A stretch of DNA of 64,000 bases from Streptomyces parvus (GCF_014648875.1 NZ_BMRY01000004.1:62001-126000), one strand, 5' to 3'. Shown: positions 8,853 to 17,762, counted from the first letter of the stretch. The notes: a model not told the origin generated them from the sequence alone. A program made the numbers and translations.

Positions 8853-10268
8853 ATGAACAAGCACCACGAATCCACCGGCCCCGCCGGGGAGCAGCAGATC
8901 ACCCTGCGCGGCCCCGCCGACCTCGCCGACGCCCTCCCGTATCTCATGGGCTTCTACCCCAACGACAGCGTCGTGATGGTGGCCCTCCACGGCGGCCAGG
9001 GCCGGTTCGGCGGCCGCCTCCGCCTCGGAATTCCGCAGGCGCCCGGTGAATGGGGGCCGGTCGCCGACCAGTTGGCCGAGTGCCTGGTCTCCGGGAGCGA
9101 GCGGCGCGAAGGACGGCCCGACGCGATCGTGATCTTCCTCTGCCAGGACTCGCCGGACGGTGCGAGCGGCCGGCTGACCATGGAGCGGCTCAGGCCCTTC
9201 GCGCAACGTCTGCGCACGGCGTGCGGAGCGCTCGACGTCCCCGTCCTCGAAGCGCGCTGCCTCTCCGACGGCCGCTACTGGTCCTACTGCTGCCCCGACG
9301 CACGGTGCTGCCCCGACCAGGGAAACCCCCTGGCCATGCCCGGTACGACGGTGATGGCCGCGGCCGCCACCTACGCGGGCGTCCACGTCCGGGGCACGCT
9401 GCGCGACATGGAGGAGCGGCTCCGGCCCTGGCAGGCCCCGGCAGCCGTGCGGGTGCAGGAGAAGGCCCTGGACACGGCCGGACCGGCGCTGCTGCCGAGG
9501 CTCCTCGACGAGCGGGCCAGGCGGGAGGTCACGGCTGAGACCCTCCGGCTGGCGCGCAGGCTCATGGACCGGATCGAGGACGCGCAGCCCGCGCCACCCG
9601 CGCTCGCGGACGCCGGGGACGACCAGCTGATCGGTTCCGACGAGGCCGCCGCCGTCATCCTCGGGCTCCAGGACCGCGAGACCCGGGACAAGGCGGCTGC
9701 CTGGATGGAGGGGCCGGAAGCGCAGTCCGCCCTGCGGTTGTGGCGGACGCTGGCACGGCGCTGCGTCGGACCGTACGGGGAGCATGCCGCCGCCCCGCTC
9801 ACCCTGGCCGGCTGGGTCTCCTGGTCCACCGGCGACGAACCGGGCGCCCGGGTCGCCCTGTCGCTGGCGCTGCGCGCCGATCCGGACTACACGTTCGCGC
9901 AACTGCTGCACCGGGCCTGCAACGAAGGGCTCGATCCGGAGGCCCTGCGCCGGTGCCTGCGCGAGGCGGCCGACGCCGACGCTGATGCCGATGAGGAGCA
10001 AGCGGGCGCCCGCGCCGAAGCGACGGAGGTGATGGAGACGACCGCGGGGGCAGGCGCCGGCCGGGGTGCCACCCCTCTGCACGTCCGCAGGGTCCGCGCG
10101 CTGCCCGACGGCGGACGGCGGCGGGCGCGCGCTCCGAGGCCTCCGGGCGTGGAGCGGCGGAAGGCGTCACCCGGCTCGACCCGTCCCCGGGTCCCGGCGG
10201 CCGGGCGGCGGACGCGCGATGCCCGGCGGTACGGCCGACGCGGCAGCAGGGCGCGGCGGCATGACTGA
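8853..10268 (+). CDS. DUF4192 domain-containing protein
   Basis: The 471-residue product opens with the family's typical start [28 protein letters not shown] (residues about 13-40) and ends its conserved part with a helical C-terminal region containing [23 protein letters not shown] and [10 protein letters not shown] (about 315-355). The last 100 residues are a highly charged Arg/Ala-rich tail that is probably disordered. DUF4192 is widespread in actinobacteria with unknown function. It is cytosolic with no catalytic motif that I can name. The ATG at 8853 was kept because the domain begins right after it. It diverges from recQ across the DnaA-box palindrome. Confidence 0.85.
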   Translation: MNKHHESTGPAGEQQITLRGPADLADALPYLMGFYPNDSVVMVALHGGQGRFGGRLRLGIPQAPGEWGPVADQLAECLVSGSERREGRPDAIVIFLCQDSPDGASGRLTMERLRPFAQRLRTACGALDVPVLEARCLSDGRYWSYCCPDARCCPDQGNPLAMPGTTVMAAAATYAGVHVRGTLRDMEERLRPWQAPAAVRVQEKALDTAGPALLPRLLDERARREVTAETLRLARRLMDRIEDAQPAPPALADAGDDQLIGSDEAAAVILGLQDRETRDKAAAWMEGPEAQSALRLWRTLARRCVGPYGEHAAAPLTLAGWVSWSTGDEPGARVALSLALRADPDYTFAQLLHRACNEGLDPEALRRCLREAADADADADEEQAGARAEATEVMETTAGAGAGRGATPLHVRRVRALPDGGRRRARAPRPPGVERRKASPGSTRPRVPAAGRRTRDARRYGRRGSRARRHD

Positions 10269-10370
10269 CCGTCCCCTCGACAACGCGCCCCGACCGCACC
10301 GGAGTGCCCAGTGCCCCGGCGAATCCGAAGCCGTGGCACCCGGACTGATCACGAGCATGCTGAAGGGAGT

Positions 10371-10397
10371 GTTTATCGTCAGGCAGACGACTATGAT
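10371..10397 (+). promoter_or_regulatory. Probable self-operator and -10 box of the Nudix regulator gene
   Basis: TCGTC (10376-10380) and GACGA (10386-10390) form an inverted repeat with flanking similarity, of the kind bound by NrtR regulators. It sits directly before the -10-like TATGAT (10392-10397), which ends six bases before the ATG at 10404. A repressor bound here would block the promoter. Confidence 0.5.
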
Positions 10398-10403
10398 CGC
10401 GAC

Positions 10404-11162
10404 ATGCCGCCCTACGACCCGTCGACCTTCCCGCCCTTCGCAGTCACCGTCGACCTGGTCGTGCTCACAGTGCGCCGTCACGCGCTCTGCGCGCTGGTCG
10501 TCCGTCGCGGAGAGACCCCCTTCCAGGGCCGATGGGCACTGCCCGGTGGTTTCGTCAGGCTGGACGAGGACCTGGGCTCCGCGGCGGCGCGCGAACTCGT
10601 CGAGGAGACCGGCCTCTGCGCGCACGATCCGGCGAAACCGGCCGTGGGCAACGGAGCGCATCTGGAGCAGTTGGCCACCTACGGGGATCCGGCGCGCGAC
10701 CCCCGGATGCGGGTGGTCAGCGTCGCCCATCTCGCCCTCGCACCCGACCTGCCCGCGCCCCGGGCCGGCGGCGACGCCAACAGTGCGCGCTGGGCGCCGG
10801 TCGAGGATCTGCTGCACCCGGGCACCGGGCGGGAGGGCGAACAGGCGGCGCCGCTGGCCTTCGACCACGCGCGGATCCTGGCCGACGGGGTGGAGCGGGC
10901 CCGCTCCAAGATCGAATACTCTTCGCTGGCCACGGCGTTCTGCCCGCCCGAGTTCACCGTCGGCGAGCTGCGCCGGGTGTACGAAGCGGTGTGGGGCGTG
11001 GTCCTCGATCCCCGTAACTTCCACCGCAAGGTCACCGGGACCCCGGGATTCCTGGTGCCGTCCGGCGGGACGACCACGCGTCAGGGCGGACGGCCCGCGC
11101 AGCTCTTCCGGGCCGGGGCGGCCACAGTGCTCAATCCGCCGATGCTGCGGCCCGAGGTCTGA
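10404..11162 (+). CDS. Nudix hydrolase with C-terminal winged helix (NrtR-like)
   Basis: The 252-residue protein combines an N-terminal Nudix domain with a C-terminal winged helix-turn-helix (about residues 170-245, FTVGELRRVYEAVWG and NFHRKVTGTPGFL), the layout of the NrtR family of NAD-metabolism regulators. The Nudix box (residues 49-71) is complete: G-x5-E-x7-RELVEETGL. It may therefore still hydrolyse ADP-ribose or a related compound, unlike NrtR proteins that only bind it. The ATG at 10404 is preferred over upstream in-frame starts because of the -10 box six bases before it. Targets elsewhere in the genome are unknown, and no NAD biosynthesis gene is next to it. Confidence 0.82.
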   Translation: MPPYDPSTFPPFAVTVDLVVLTVRRHALCALVVRRGETPFQGRWALPGGFVRLDEDLGSAAARELVEETGLCAHDPAKPAVGNGAHLEQLATYGDPARDPRMRVVSVAHLALAPDLPAPRAGGDANSARWAPVEDLLHPGTGREGEQAAPLAFDHARILADGVERARSKIEYSSLATAFCPPEFTVGELRRVYEAVWGVVLDPRNFHRKVTGTPGFLVPSGGTTTRQGGRPAQLFRAGAATVLNPPMLRPEV

Positions 11163-11167
11163 GCCAC

Positions 11168-11203
11168 CGGGCGTTCCCCCGTGCCGGGGCCGCGGAACGC
11201 CCG
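11168..11203. terminator. Terminator hairpin after the Nudix gene
   Basis: CGGGCGTTCC (11168-11177) pairs perfectly with GGAACGCCCG (11194-11203), with further C/G pairing inside the loop. It begins six bases after the stop codon. Confidence 0.65.
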
Positions 11204-11307
11204 TCGGTCCAGCCCTGCACCAAAAGTCTAAAATGTCGCGTTATCTTGCTGCGGTACCCCCTTGCCGCCGAGCGGTCTCACCGTCCGCGAGAGACGCGAG
11301 AGAAGCG

Positions 11308-13041
11308 ATGCTCCAGGCCATCGGACTCACCAGCACCCCCCGTCGCGACGGACCGCCCGTCGTGAACGATCTGACCTTCGAGGCCCCTCCCGGCCGGGTC
11401 ACGGCCCTGCTGGGCGCGCCCGGCTCGGGCAGGACCACGGCCCTGCGGCTGATGCTCGAACTGGACGCCGGGCGGGGCGTCGCCTACTTCCGGGGGCGGC
11501 CGCTGCACCGCATCGCCCACCCGGCACGGGAAGTGGGCGTGCTGCTCGGCGATGTGCCCGGCCATCCCTCCCGGACCGTCCGGGGGCAGCTTCGAATGCT
11601 CTGCGCGGCCACGGGCGTACCCGCCACCCGGGCCGACGAGGTGCTGGAGGTCGTCGGTCTGGCCGGGCTCGGGGACCAGCGTCTGGGAACCCTGTCGGTG
11701 GGGATGGACCGCCGGCTCGGCCTCGCCTCCGCGCTGCTGGGAGACCCGCACACCCTGATCCTGGACGAGCCGGCGGAAGGGCTGTCCCCACGGGAGAACA
11801 GCTGGCTGTACGGGCTGCTGCGCGCGCACGCGGCCCAGGGCGGCACGGTCCTCCACACCACCGGCGACCCCAAGGAGGCGGCCCGCACCGCCGATCGCGT
11901 CGTCACCATCGGCGGTGGACGCCTCGTCGCCGACCAGGACGTCGCCGACTTCGCCCGCACCCGGCTCCGGGCCCGCGTCGTCGTCCGTACCCCGCACGCC
12001 GCCCGGCTGGCGGCCGTGGTCAGCCGGGAGGCCCGAGCGGCGCAGCGCTCCGTCGAGGTGGTCGAGGAGGCGGGCGGGCGGCTGACGGTGTACGGCAGCA
12101 ACTGCGCGGAGATCGGTGACACCGCCTACCGGCACGGCGTCCCCGTGCACCGGCTCGCCGACGAGATCGGCGACACCGGGCCAGCCGAACCGGCGGCCGG
12201 GGGAGCGGAGCGGGGCGACGCGGCCGCCGCCCTCTCCGAACTGCCGCCCCCGATCCGCGTGCGGCCCGCGCGCGGCCCGCTGCGCCCGCTCCGGTACGAA
12301 CTGCGGCGCTCCCTCGGCGTCCGGACGACGACCATGATCATGGCGGCCGTTCTGGTGGTGTCGGCCGCGATGTCCGTCCTGCTCGCCCGCACCGACGGCA
12401 CCGCCCTTCCCCGTGTGCTCGCGGCCTGGCCGGCTCTGCTGCCGCTCCCTCCCGCCGTGCTCGGCGCGGGTCTGCTCGGGGCGCTGTCCTTCGGGGACGA
12501 GTTCCGCTATCCCGCGCTCGCCGCCGCTCGCGGCACCGTGCCCCGGCGGCTCGGGCTGCTGCTGGCCAAGCTCACCGTGACCGCGACCTTCGCCCTGCTG
12601 CTCGCCGCCCTCACCGTGGTGGGCGGAGCGCAGAGTCTCCGGCTCGTGTACGGACCGGACTTGATCGAGATCCCTTCGAACGCCTTCGCGCTGGGAGCGA
12701 GTTGGGCCGGTCTGACGGTCGGCTGCGCCTGGGCGGGGCTGCTGGCCGCCGGCGTCTTCCGGGTGGCCGGGGCGGGTATCGCCGCCGTGCTGGCCGTACC
12801 GGTGCTCGTCGTTCCGCTGGTGCAGAAGATCTTCGCGGTGCCGTCCGCGCGTTCGGTCGCCGGGCTCCCGGGCCGGCTGCGCGAACTGGCCGGGTGGCAG
12901 CTTCCGCAGGAGGCGGACCACTGGATCCTCGTCGTCGCGCGGGTGGTGGCGCAGCCTGTCGGGACCGCGCTCGCCCTGTCGTTGGCAGCCCTGGTCTGCG
13001 CGTATCTGTTCACCGGCCTTCGAGGAAAGGCACGTTGGTGA
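11308..13041 (+). CDS. ABC transporter ATP-binding protein fused to a membrane domain
   Basis: The frame is open far upstream, but the recognisable protein starts at the ATG at 11308 (MLQAIGLTSTPRR). Residues 1-215 form an ABC ATPase with Walker B LILDEPAEGL, a degenerate signature LSVGM and the H-loop histidine in LHTTGDP. The Walker A motif reads GAPGSGRTT, with Arg42 where the catalytic Lys is expected. From about residue 330 there are six hydrophobic segments, so ATPase and permease are on one chain. Members next to hrdB in Streptomyces look like this as far as I recall. The substrate is unknown, and the weak motifs raise doubt about its ATPase activity. Confidence 0.78.
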   Translation: MLQAIGLTSTPRRDGPPVVNDLTFEAPPGRVTALLGAPGSGRTTALRLMLELDAGRGVAYFRGRPLHRIAHPAREVGVLLGDVPGHPSRTVRGQLRMLCAATGVPATRADEVLEVVGLAGLGDQRLGTLSVGMDRRLGLASALLGDPHTLILDEPAEGLSPRENSWLYGLLRAHAAQGGTVLHTTGDPKEAARTADRVVTIGGGRLVADQDVADFARTRLRARVVVRTPHAARLAAVVSREARAAQRSVEVVEEAGGRLTVYGSNCAEIGDTAYRHGVPVHRLADEIGDTGPAEPAAGGAERGDAAAALSELPPPIRVRPARGPLRPLRYELRRSLGVRTTTMIMAAVLVVSAAMSVLLARTDGTALPRVLAAWPALLPLPPAVLGAGLLGALSFGDEFRYPALAAARGTVPRRLGLLLAKLTVTATFALLLAALTVVGGAQSLRLVYGPDLIEIPSNAFALGASWAGLTVGCAWAGLLAAGVFRVAGAGIAAVLAVPVLVVPLVQKIFAVPSARSVAGLPGRLRELAGWQLPQEADHWILVVARVVAQPVGTALALSLAALVCAYLFTGLRGKARW

Positions 13042-13113
13042 TCGCCGCCGCATCACGCCGAGGAGAGGAGTTCCCAACTCCCTGAGAGATGACCGATTTG
13101 TGCGAATATGGCG

Positions 13114-13138
13114 TCAATTGCGGCGTGGGCGCCGATCA
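13114..13138 (+). promoter_or_regulatory. Candidate sigma-WhiG promoter of whiH
   Basis: GCCGATCA (13131-13138) is close to the sigma-WhiG -10 consensus GCCGATAA, and TCAA (13114-13117) may be the -35 (consensus TAAA), 13 bases upstream (the consensus spacing is about 15). It is known that whiH is transcribed by sigma-WhiG in S. coelicolor; that this is the site here is my inference. Confidence 0.4.
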
Positions 13139-13201
13139 CCCTTTCGTGTGCTTTTCACCAAAGACCTCAAGGGGTGGGTGAGCCGCGCCGACAAAGGATG
13201 C

Positions 13202-14089
13202 GTGAGTACCCTTGCGCACACCATGATGACCGCCGCCCGCACCGCCGATTCCGGCCTGGCCGGCCCGGGCGAACTCGACCGCTATCCCTATCCGGAGGCG
13301 CCGGCCGGCGAGCGCGCCGCGACCCGGTCCTGGGGCGGCGCCGATTCCGAGCTGGGACGGGCGAGCCGGCGGGGCTCGGCCAGCCGGGGGCGCGGTCTCC
13401 ACGGCCAACTCGTCCAGCAGCTGGGCCAGATGATCGTTTCAGGTGACCTCGGCGCGGACCGCCCCCTCGTGCCCGAGGAGATCGGTCAGCGGTTCGAGGT
13501 CTCCCGTACCGTCGTCCGCGAATCCCTTCGCGTCCTCGAAGCCAAGGGGCTGGTCAGTGCCCGTCCCAATGTGGGGACGCGGGTCCGCCCGGTCAGCGAC
13601 TGGAACCTGCTCGATCCCGACATCATCGAATGGCGCGCCTTCGGTCCGCAGCGGGACGACCAGCGCCGTGAGCTGGCCGAGCTCCGCTGGACCATCGAAC
13701 CGCTCGCCGCCCGCCTCGCCGCCGGGCACGGCCGGGACGACATCCAGCAGCGGCTCGCCGACATGGTCGAGATCATGGGGCACACGATGGGGCAGGGCGA
13801 CACGATCACCTTCTCCCGCGCCGACGCCGAGTTCCACGCGCTGCTCATCCAGGCCGCGGGCAACCGGATGCTCGAACATCTGTCCGGCATCGTCTCGGCC
13901 GCCCTCCATGTCTCCGGCGGCCCCGTCACCGGCTGTGACCGTCCCGGCGAGACCTCGCTCGCCCACCACGCCCGTATCGCCGACGCCCTGGCATCGGGTG
14001 ACGCCGGGGCCGCCGAGGCCGCCATGCGTCAACTGCTCGTCGTCCATCCCGACGTCGAACGAGTGGTTCCCGCGCCGCGCGAGCACTGA
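13202..14089 (+). CDS. whiH: Sporulation regulator WhiH (GntR/FadR family)
   Basis: WhiH is a GntR-family transcription factor required for septation of aerial hyphae. I start it at GTG 13202 (MSTLAHTMMTAARTADS) because AAAGGA lies four bases upstream; this gives 295 residues. A variable N-terminal arm (about 1-65) precedes a winged helix-turn-helix with EEIGQRFEVSRTVVRESLRVLEAKGLV (about 92-118). A FadR-type helical effector domain (FCD, about 145-285) with ELRWTIEPLAARLA and DAEFHALLIQAAGN follows. Identification rests on this sequence and on its position immediately before hrdB, as in S. coelicolor. A sigma-WhiG-like promoter precedes it and a hairpin follows it. Confidence 0.9.
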   Translation: MSTLAHTMMTAARTADSGLAGPGELDRYPYPEAPAGERAATRSWGGADSELGRASRRGSASRGRGLHGQLVQQLGQMIVSGDLGADRPLVPEEIGQRFEVSRTVVRESLRVLEAKGLVSARPNVGTRVRPVSDWNLLDPDIIEWRAFGPQRDDQRRELAELRWTIEPLAARLAAGHGRDDIQQRLADMVEIMGHTMGQGDTITFSRADAEFHALLIQAAGNRMLEHLSGIVSAALHVSGGPVTGCDRPGETSLAHHARIADALASGDAGAAEAAMRQLLVVHPDVERVVPAPREH

Positions 14090-14113
14090 CCGGGGCGGTG
14101 CCGCCGGGCCCGA

Positions 14114-14142
14114 TGCCGCCGGACCGCACGGGTCCGGCGGCA
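14114..14142 (+). terminator. whiH terminator hairpin
   Basis: TGCCGCCGGACC (14114-14125) and GGTCCGGCGGCA (14131-14142) form a perfect 12-base stem with a five-base loop, 24 bases after the whiH stop codon. Confidence 0.7.
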
Positions 14143-14214
14143 CAATGGAAGGGGATGCAACCTTTGGTCCCGTTCGTCGCAAATGGGGTGTGACTCGGGC
14201 CACGCGGATTGGCC

Positions 14215-14241
14215 GTAACACTCCTCGAAGCAGCGCGATGA
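14215..14241 (+). promoter_or_regulatory. hrdB promoter resembling the ECF sigma ShbA type
   Basis: GTAACA (14215-14220) and CGATGA (14236-14241) are 15 bases apart. This resembles the hrdB promoter recognised by the ECF sigma factor ShbA in Streptomyces griseus, as I remember it. The predicted transcript would have a leader of about 160 bases before the GTG at 14408. The rest of 14142-14407 shows no other feature that I can name. Confidence 0.55.
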
Positions 14242-14407
14242 CTTAAGAGGTGAGCGCAGCGGAAGGAATACAGCAGCCCTGGGGCGCGCTGTTTCAGTTC
14301 TGAGGCCAAACCCGCGCCGTCGACGACATCCCCAGTCGGCGGTCGTCGGTTCCAGCCCCCTCCAGGGCAGGGCCGGAAGCCGTTTCCATCGTTCCGAGAG
14401 GTTGTTC

Positions 14408-15955
14408 GTGTCGGCCAGCACATCCCGTACGCTCCCGCCGGAGATCGCCGAGTCCGAATCTGTGATGGCGCTCATCGAGCGGGGAAAGGCTGATGGGCAG
14501 ATCGCCGGCGATGACGTGCGTCGGGCCTTCGAGGCTGACCAGATTCCGCCAACCCAGTGGAAGAACGTTCTGCGCAGCCTCAACCAGATCCTCGAGGAAG
14601 AGGGTGTGACGCTGATGGTCAGTGCCGCGGAGTCGCCGAAGCGCGCCCGCAAGAGCGTCGCAGCGAAGAGCCCGGTCAAGCGCACCGCCACCAAGACTGT
14701 CGCGGCGAAGACCACCGTGACCAGGACCGTCGCGGCCACCGCCGCCCCGGCGGCCGAGAGTGCGGACGCGGTGGCCGACGACACCGTCGCGGCCGCTCCC
14801 GCGAAGAAGGCGGCAGCCAAGAAGACCGCCGCCAAGAAGACAGCCGTGAAGAAGACGGCGGCCAAGAAGACCGCCGCGAAGAAGTCCGGCAAGCAGGACG
14901 ACGAGCTCCTCGACGGCGACGAGCCGGTCGAGGAGGTCAAGGCCGGCAAGGGCGAGGAAGAGGAGGGCGAGGGCGAGAACAAGGGCTTCGTCCTCTCCGA
15001 CGACGACGAGGACGACGCGCCTGCCCAGCAGGTCGCCGTCGCCGGCGCCACCGCCGACCCGGTCAAGGACTACCTGAAGCAGATCGGCAAGGTCCCCCTC
15101 CTCAACGCCGAGCAGGAGGTCGAGCTCGCCAAGCGCATCGAGGCCGGTCTCTTCGCCGAGGACAAGCTGGCGAACGCCGACAAGCTCGCCCCGAAGCTCA
15201 AGCGCGAGCTGGAGATCATCGCCGAGGACGGCCGCCGGGCCAAGAACCACCTCCTGGAGGCCAACCTCCGTCTGGTGGTCTCCCTGGCCAAGCGCTACAC
15301 CGGCCGCGGCATGCTCTTCCTGGACCTGATCCAGGAAGGCAACCTCGGTCTGATCCGCGCGGTCGAGAAGTTTGACTACACCAAGGGCTACAAGTTCTCC
15401 ACGTACGCCACCTGGTGGATCCGTCAGGCGATCACCCGCGCGATGGCCGACCAGGCCCGCACCATCCGTATCCCGGTGCACATGGTCGAGGTCATCAACA
15501 AGCTGGCGCGTGTGCAGCGCCAGATGCTCCAGGACCTGGGCCGCGAGCCCACCCCGGAGGAGCTGGCCAAGGAACTCGACATGACCCCCGAGAAGGTCAT
15601 CGAGGTTCAGAAGTACGGTCGCGAGCCGATCTCCCTGCACACCCCGCTCGGCGAGGACGGCGACAGCGAGTTCGGTGACCTCATCGAGGACTCCGAGGCC
15701 GTCGTCCCGGCGGACGCGGTCAGCTTCACGCTCCTCCAGGAGCAGCTCCACTCGGTGCTCGACACGCTCTCCGAGCGTGAGGCCGGCGTGGTCTCGATGC
15801 GCTTCGGTCTCACCGACGGTCAGCCGAAGACGCTCGACGAGATCGGCAAGGTCTACGGCGTGACGCGTGAGCGCATCCGTCAGATCGAGTCGAAGACGAT
15901 GTCGAAGCTCCGGCACCCGTCGCGCTCCCAGGTGCTCCGCGACTACCTGGACTAG
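14408..15955 (+). CDS. hrdB: Principal RNA polymerase sigma factor HrdB
   Basis: HrdB is the essential vegetative sigma-70 of Streptomyces. The GTG at 14408 ([13 protein letters not shown]) has GAGAGG upstream and gives 515 residues. In order: an N-terminal region with [21 protein letters not shown], a Lys/Ala-rich repeat linker (about residues 130-162, AAKKTAAKK units), an acidic segment, sigma region 1.2 ([16 protein letters not shown]), region 2 with the -10 recognition helix ([16 protein letters not shown]), region 3, and region 4.2 ([20 protein letters not shown]). It ends in RDYLD like other principal sigmas. It stands alone with its own ECF-type promoter and a strong terminator. Confidence 0.98.
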   Translation: MSASTSRTLPPEIAESESVMALIERGKADGQIAGDDVRRAFEADQIPPTQWKNVLRSLNQILEEEGVTLMVSAAESPKRARKSVAAKSPVKRTATKTVAAKTTVTRTVAATAAPAAESADAVADDTVAAAPAKKAAAKKTAAKKTAVKKTAAKKTAAKKSGKQDDELLDGDEPVEEVKAGKGEEEEGEGENKGFVLSDDDEDDAPAQQVAVAGATADPVKDYLKQIGKVPLLNAEQEVELAKRIEAGLFAEDKLANADKLAPKLKRELEIIAEDGRRAKNHLLEANLRLVVSLAKRYTGRGMLFLDLIQEGNLGLIRAVEKFDYTKGYKFSTYATWWIRQAITRAMADQARTIRIPVHMVEVINKLARVQRQMLQDLGREPTPEELAKELDMTPEKVIEVQKYGREPISLHTPLGEDGDSEFGDLIEDSEAVVPADAVSFTLLQEQLHSVLDTLSEREAGVVSMRFGLTDGQPKTLDEIGKVYGVTRERIRQIESKTMSKLRHPSRSQVLRDYLD

Positions 15956-16005
15956 AACGCGGAAGGCGGCCCGCCGAAGGGCGGAACGCCGAGAGTTCAC
16001 CGGCC

Positions 16006-16040
16006 GAGGGCCCGGAACCCCCCAGGGGATCCGGGCCCTC
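16006..16040 (+). terminator. hrdB terminator
   Basis: GAGGGCCCGGA (16006-16016) pairs with TCCGGGCCCTC (16030-16040), and the loop has additional C/G pairing. It lies 50 bases after the hrdB stop codon. Confidence 0.7.
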
Positions 16041-16121
16041 CGGCGTGTCTCCGGGGCCGGACACGGACTGTCTGGATCACGCTGGGTGAAACGGTTTGTC
16101 GCCTCAGTGTCAGGAGCCTCC

Positions 16122-16952
16122 ATGCCCCGTCCCGTCGTCCGTGCCCTGACCGGGGCGCTCGCCCTGACCGCCACCACGGCCGTGCTGCCCCTCGCCGCCC
16201 CCTCCGCGGCGGTCGCGGAGAGCATCATCGTCGGCGGGCAGCCCGCCCCCGTGGCGGACAGCCCCTGGGTCGTGGCGCTGTCGAGCCGGGACCGTTTCGG
16301 AGACACACGCTCCGGGCAGTTCTGCGGCGGGGTGGCCGTGGCGCCCACGAAGATCCTGACGGCCGCCCACTGTCTGAGTGACGAGGCGCTCGGCGGACCG
16401 GCGAAGCGGGTGAAGGACCTGCTGGTCATCGCCGGCCGGGAGCGGCTGAGCGATTCCGGCGGCCGGGAGATCCCGGTCCGGCGCATCTGGGTGAACCCCG
16501 CCTACGACCCGGTCTCCAACGCGGGCGACCTCGCGGTGCTGACCCTGTCCCGCGCCCTGCCGAAGAGCGCGACCATCCCGATGGCCGGGAGCGGGGACGC
16601 CGCCTACCGGGCCGGGACCGCCGCCGACGTCTACGGATGGGGCGATACGACGGGCAGCGGCACCTACGCCTCCGTGCTGCGCTCCGCCCGGGTCCAGGTC
16701 CTGCCGGACGGCGACTGCGCGCGGGCCTACCCGGGCGGCCGGGAGGGTACGTACAAGGCCTCGGCGATGCTCTGTGCGGGCGAACCCGCGGGGGGCCGGG
16801 ACGCGTGCCAGGGCGACAGCGGCGGGCCGCTGGTGGCCCGTGGGCGGCTCATCGGCCTGGTGTCCTGGGGCAGCGGCTGCGGGCGGCCGGGCAGCCCCGG
16901 GGTGTACACCCGGGTCGCCGCCGCCCTGGACTGGGCCGCGGGCCGCATCTGA
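16122..16952 (+). CDS. Secreted trypsin-like serine protease (S1)
   Basis: The ATG at 16122 follows AGGAG at the proper distance and gives 276 residues. A signal peptide with an Ala/Leu-rich core spans about residues 1-32 (ends AAVAE). A very short pro-segment leads to the mature-enzyme start IVGGQ at about residue 36. The catalytic triad is intact: His83 in TAAHC, Asp136 in NAGDLAVL and Ser233 in GDSGGP. Asp227, six residues before the serine, corresponds to trypsin Asp189, so cleavage after Lys/Arg is expected. Six cysteines can form the usual disulfides. It is a single-gene unit between hrdB and a convergent small gene. Confidence 0.93.
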   Translation: MPRPVVRALTGALALTATTAVLPLAAPSAAVAESIIVGGQPAPVADSPWVVALSSRDRFGDTRSGQFCGGVAVAPTKILTAAHCLSDEALGGPAKRVKDLLVIAGRERLSDSGGREIPVRRIWVNPAYDPVSNAGDLAVLTLSRALPKSATIPMAGSGDAAYRAGTAADVYGWGDTTGSGTYASVLRSARVQVLPDGDCARAYPGGREGTYKASAMLCAGEPAGGRDACQGDSGGPLVARGRLIGLVSWGSGCGRPGSPGVYTRVAAALDWAAGRI

Positions 16953-17002
16953 GCGACGCCTGGCCGCCTCGGAGCCGTACGGCCCCGTGACCGGCAACGA
17001 GA

Positions 17003-17036
17003 ACGGGCGGCTCCCCCCGGTGGGGGAGCCGCCCGT
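17003..17036. terminator. Bidirectional terminator between protease and DUF7455 genes
   Basis: ACGGGCGGCTCCCCC (17003-17017) pairs perfectly with its reverse complement at 17022-17036, leaving a four-base loop. It lies between convergent genes and can serve both. Confidence 0.75.
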
Positions 17037-17081
17037 CGGCCGGTCCTGGACCGGCCCCTGGCTCGTCGTGAATGCGAGGTG

Positions 17082-17315
17082 TCAGTGTTGGTCCTCGTCG
17101 GCAGCAGCCGTCTGTACGGCGGTCAGCCGATCCGTCTCATCCTGTATTTCCGCGGCGATCTTCTTGAGTTCCGGCTCGAACTTGCGCCCGTGGTGGGCGC
17201 AGAAGAGCAGTTCACCGCCGCTGATCAGGACGACGCGCAGATAGGCCTGGGCGCCGCAACGGTCACAGCGGTCTGCTGCGGTCAGCGGGCTCGCGGGGGT
17301 CAGAACAGTAGTCAC
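17082..17315 (-). CDS. Small zinc-ribbon protein (DUF7455-like)
   Basis: This 77-residue protein contains CDRCGAQAYLRV and, about 15 residues later, LLFCAHHGRKF, a CxxC plus CxxH arrangement that probably binds one zinc ion. A helical C-terminal part with ELKKIAAEIQDETDRL follows. Such small proteins sit near the principal sigma gene in many actinobacteria, and I believe the family is DUF7455, with no known function. The GTG at 17315 is preceded by an AGAAGAGG-like ribosome site. A 13-base palindrome lies just upstream of the start. Confidence 0.75.
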   Translation of the reverse strand: MTTVLTPASPLTAADRCDRCGAQAYLRVVLISGGELLFCAHHGRKFEPELKKIAAEIQDETDRLTAVQTAAADEDQH

Positions 17316-17762
17316 GTCGCCTCTTCTCTAGCTCGACGAGCTGTCGTACCAGGGTCAACATCCAACCAGGCCGAAAACGTTCCCGCTCGTGGCTTTTCTT
17401 CGAAACTTCTTCTCGGTGTGGCTGTCTGTTGCCGGTTGGCGGCGAATGTGCCGTATGCGGAGCGCTACGGTTTCGCATTGCTTGTCTAGGGGGTGGGTCC
17501 CGCCGGCCGGCTTGCCGGTTTGTTCATGAGGACGTGCCCGGAGCCTAAATGGTTCATGCGTCGAAGGGAACGTGATGTGCACGTCACTCCAACGAATGAT
17601 CGAACATCCATGCGAGCCTGGATGAGGCTCGACTAGCATGAGGATTCCCCGAGGGTGGCGTTACAACCGCTCTACCAGGCCTCTGTAGGCTCTCAGCGGC
17701 AACCGACGCCCAGCCCGATACCCACGGGGGCCCCAGATGAAATTCAGCGAGGAGCGAACCGC
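17316..17762. other. Divergent intergenic region between DUF7455 gene and parE
   Basis: This 447-base stretch holds no convincing gene. It contains the palindrome AGCTCGACGAGCT (17330-17342), a near-perfect inverted repeat GTGATGTGCACGTCAC (17572-17587) and a small hairpin CGAGCC/GGCTCG (17613-17631). TAGCAT (17633-17638) may be a -10 box for parE, but no -35 partner is recognisable. For the minus-strand gene, TTGACC occurs upstream on that strand without a well-spaced -10. Confidence 0.4.

Noticed and set aside
10066..11307. Upstream extension of the ABC protein frame
   Set aside because: The frame is open by chance through the DUF4192 tail and the Nudix gene in another phase; the recognisable protein starts at ATG 11308.
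14265..14293. A sigma-R-type promoter (GGAAT ... GTT) before hrdB
   Set aside because: The spacing is 21 bases, longer than the 18-19 expected for sigma-R, so I did not call it.
14810..14890. Tandem repeat in hrdB that could be read as a DNA repeat element
   Set aside because: It encodes the Lys/Ala-rich linker normal for Streptomyces HrdB and is not a CRISPR or satellite repeat.
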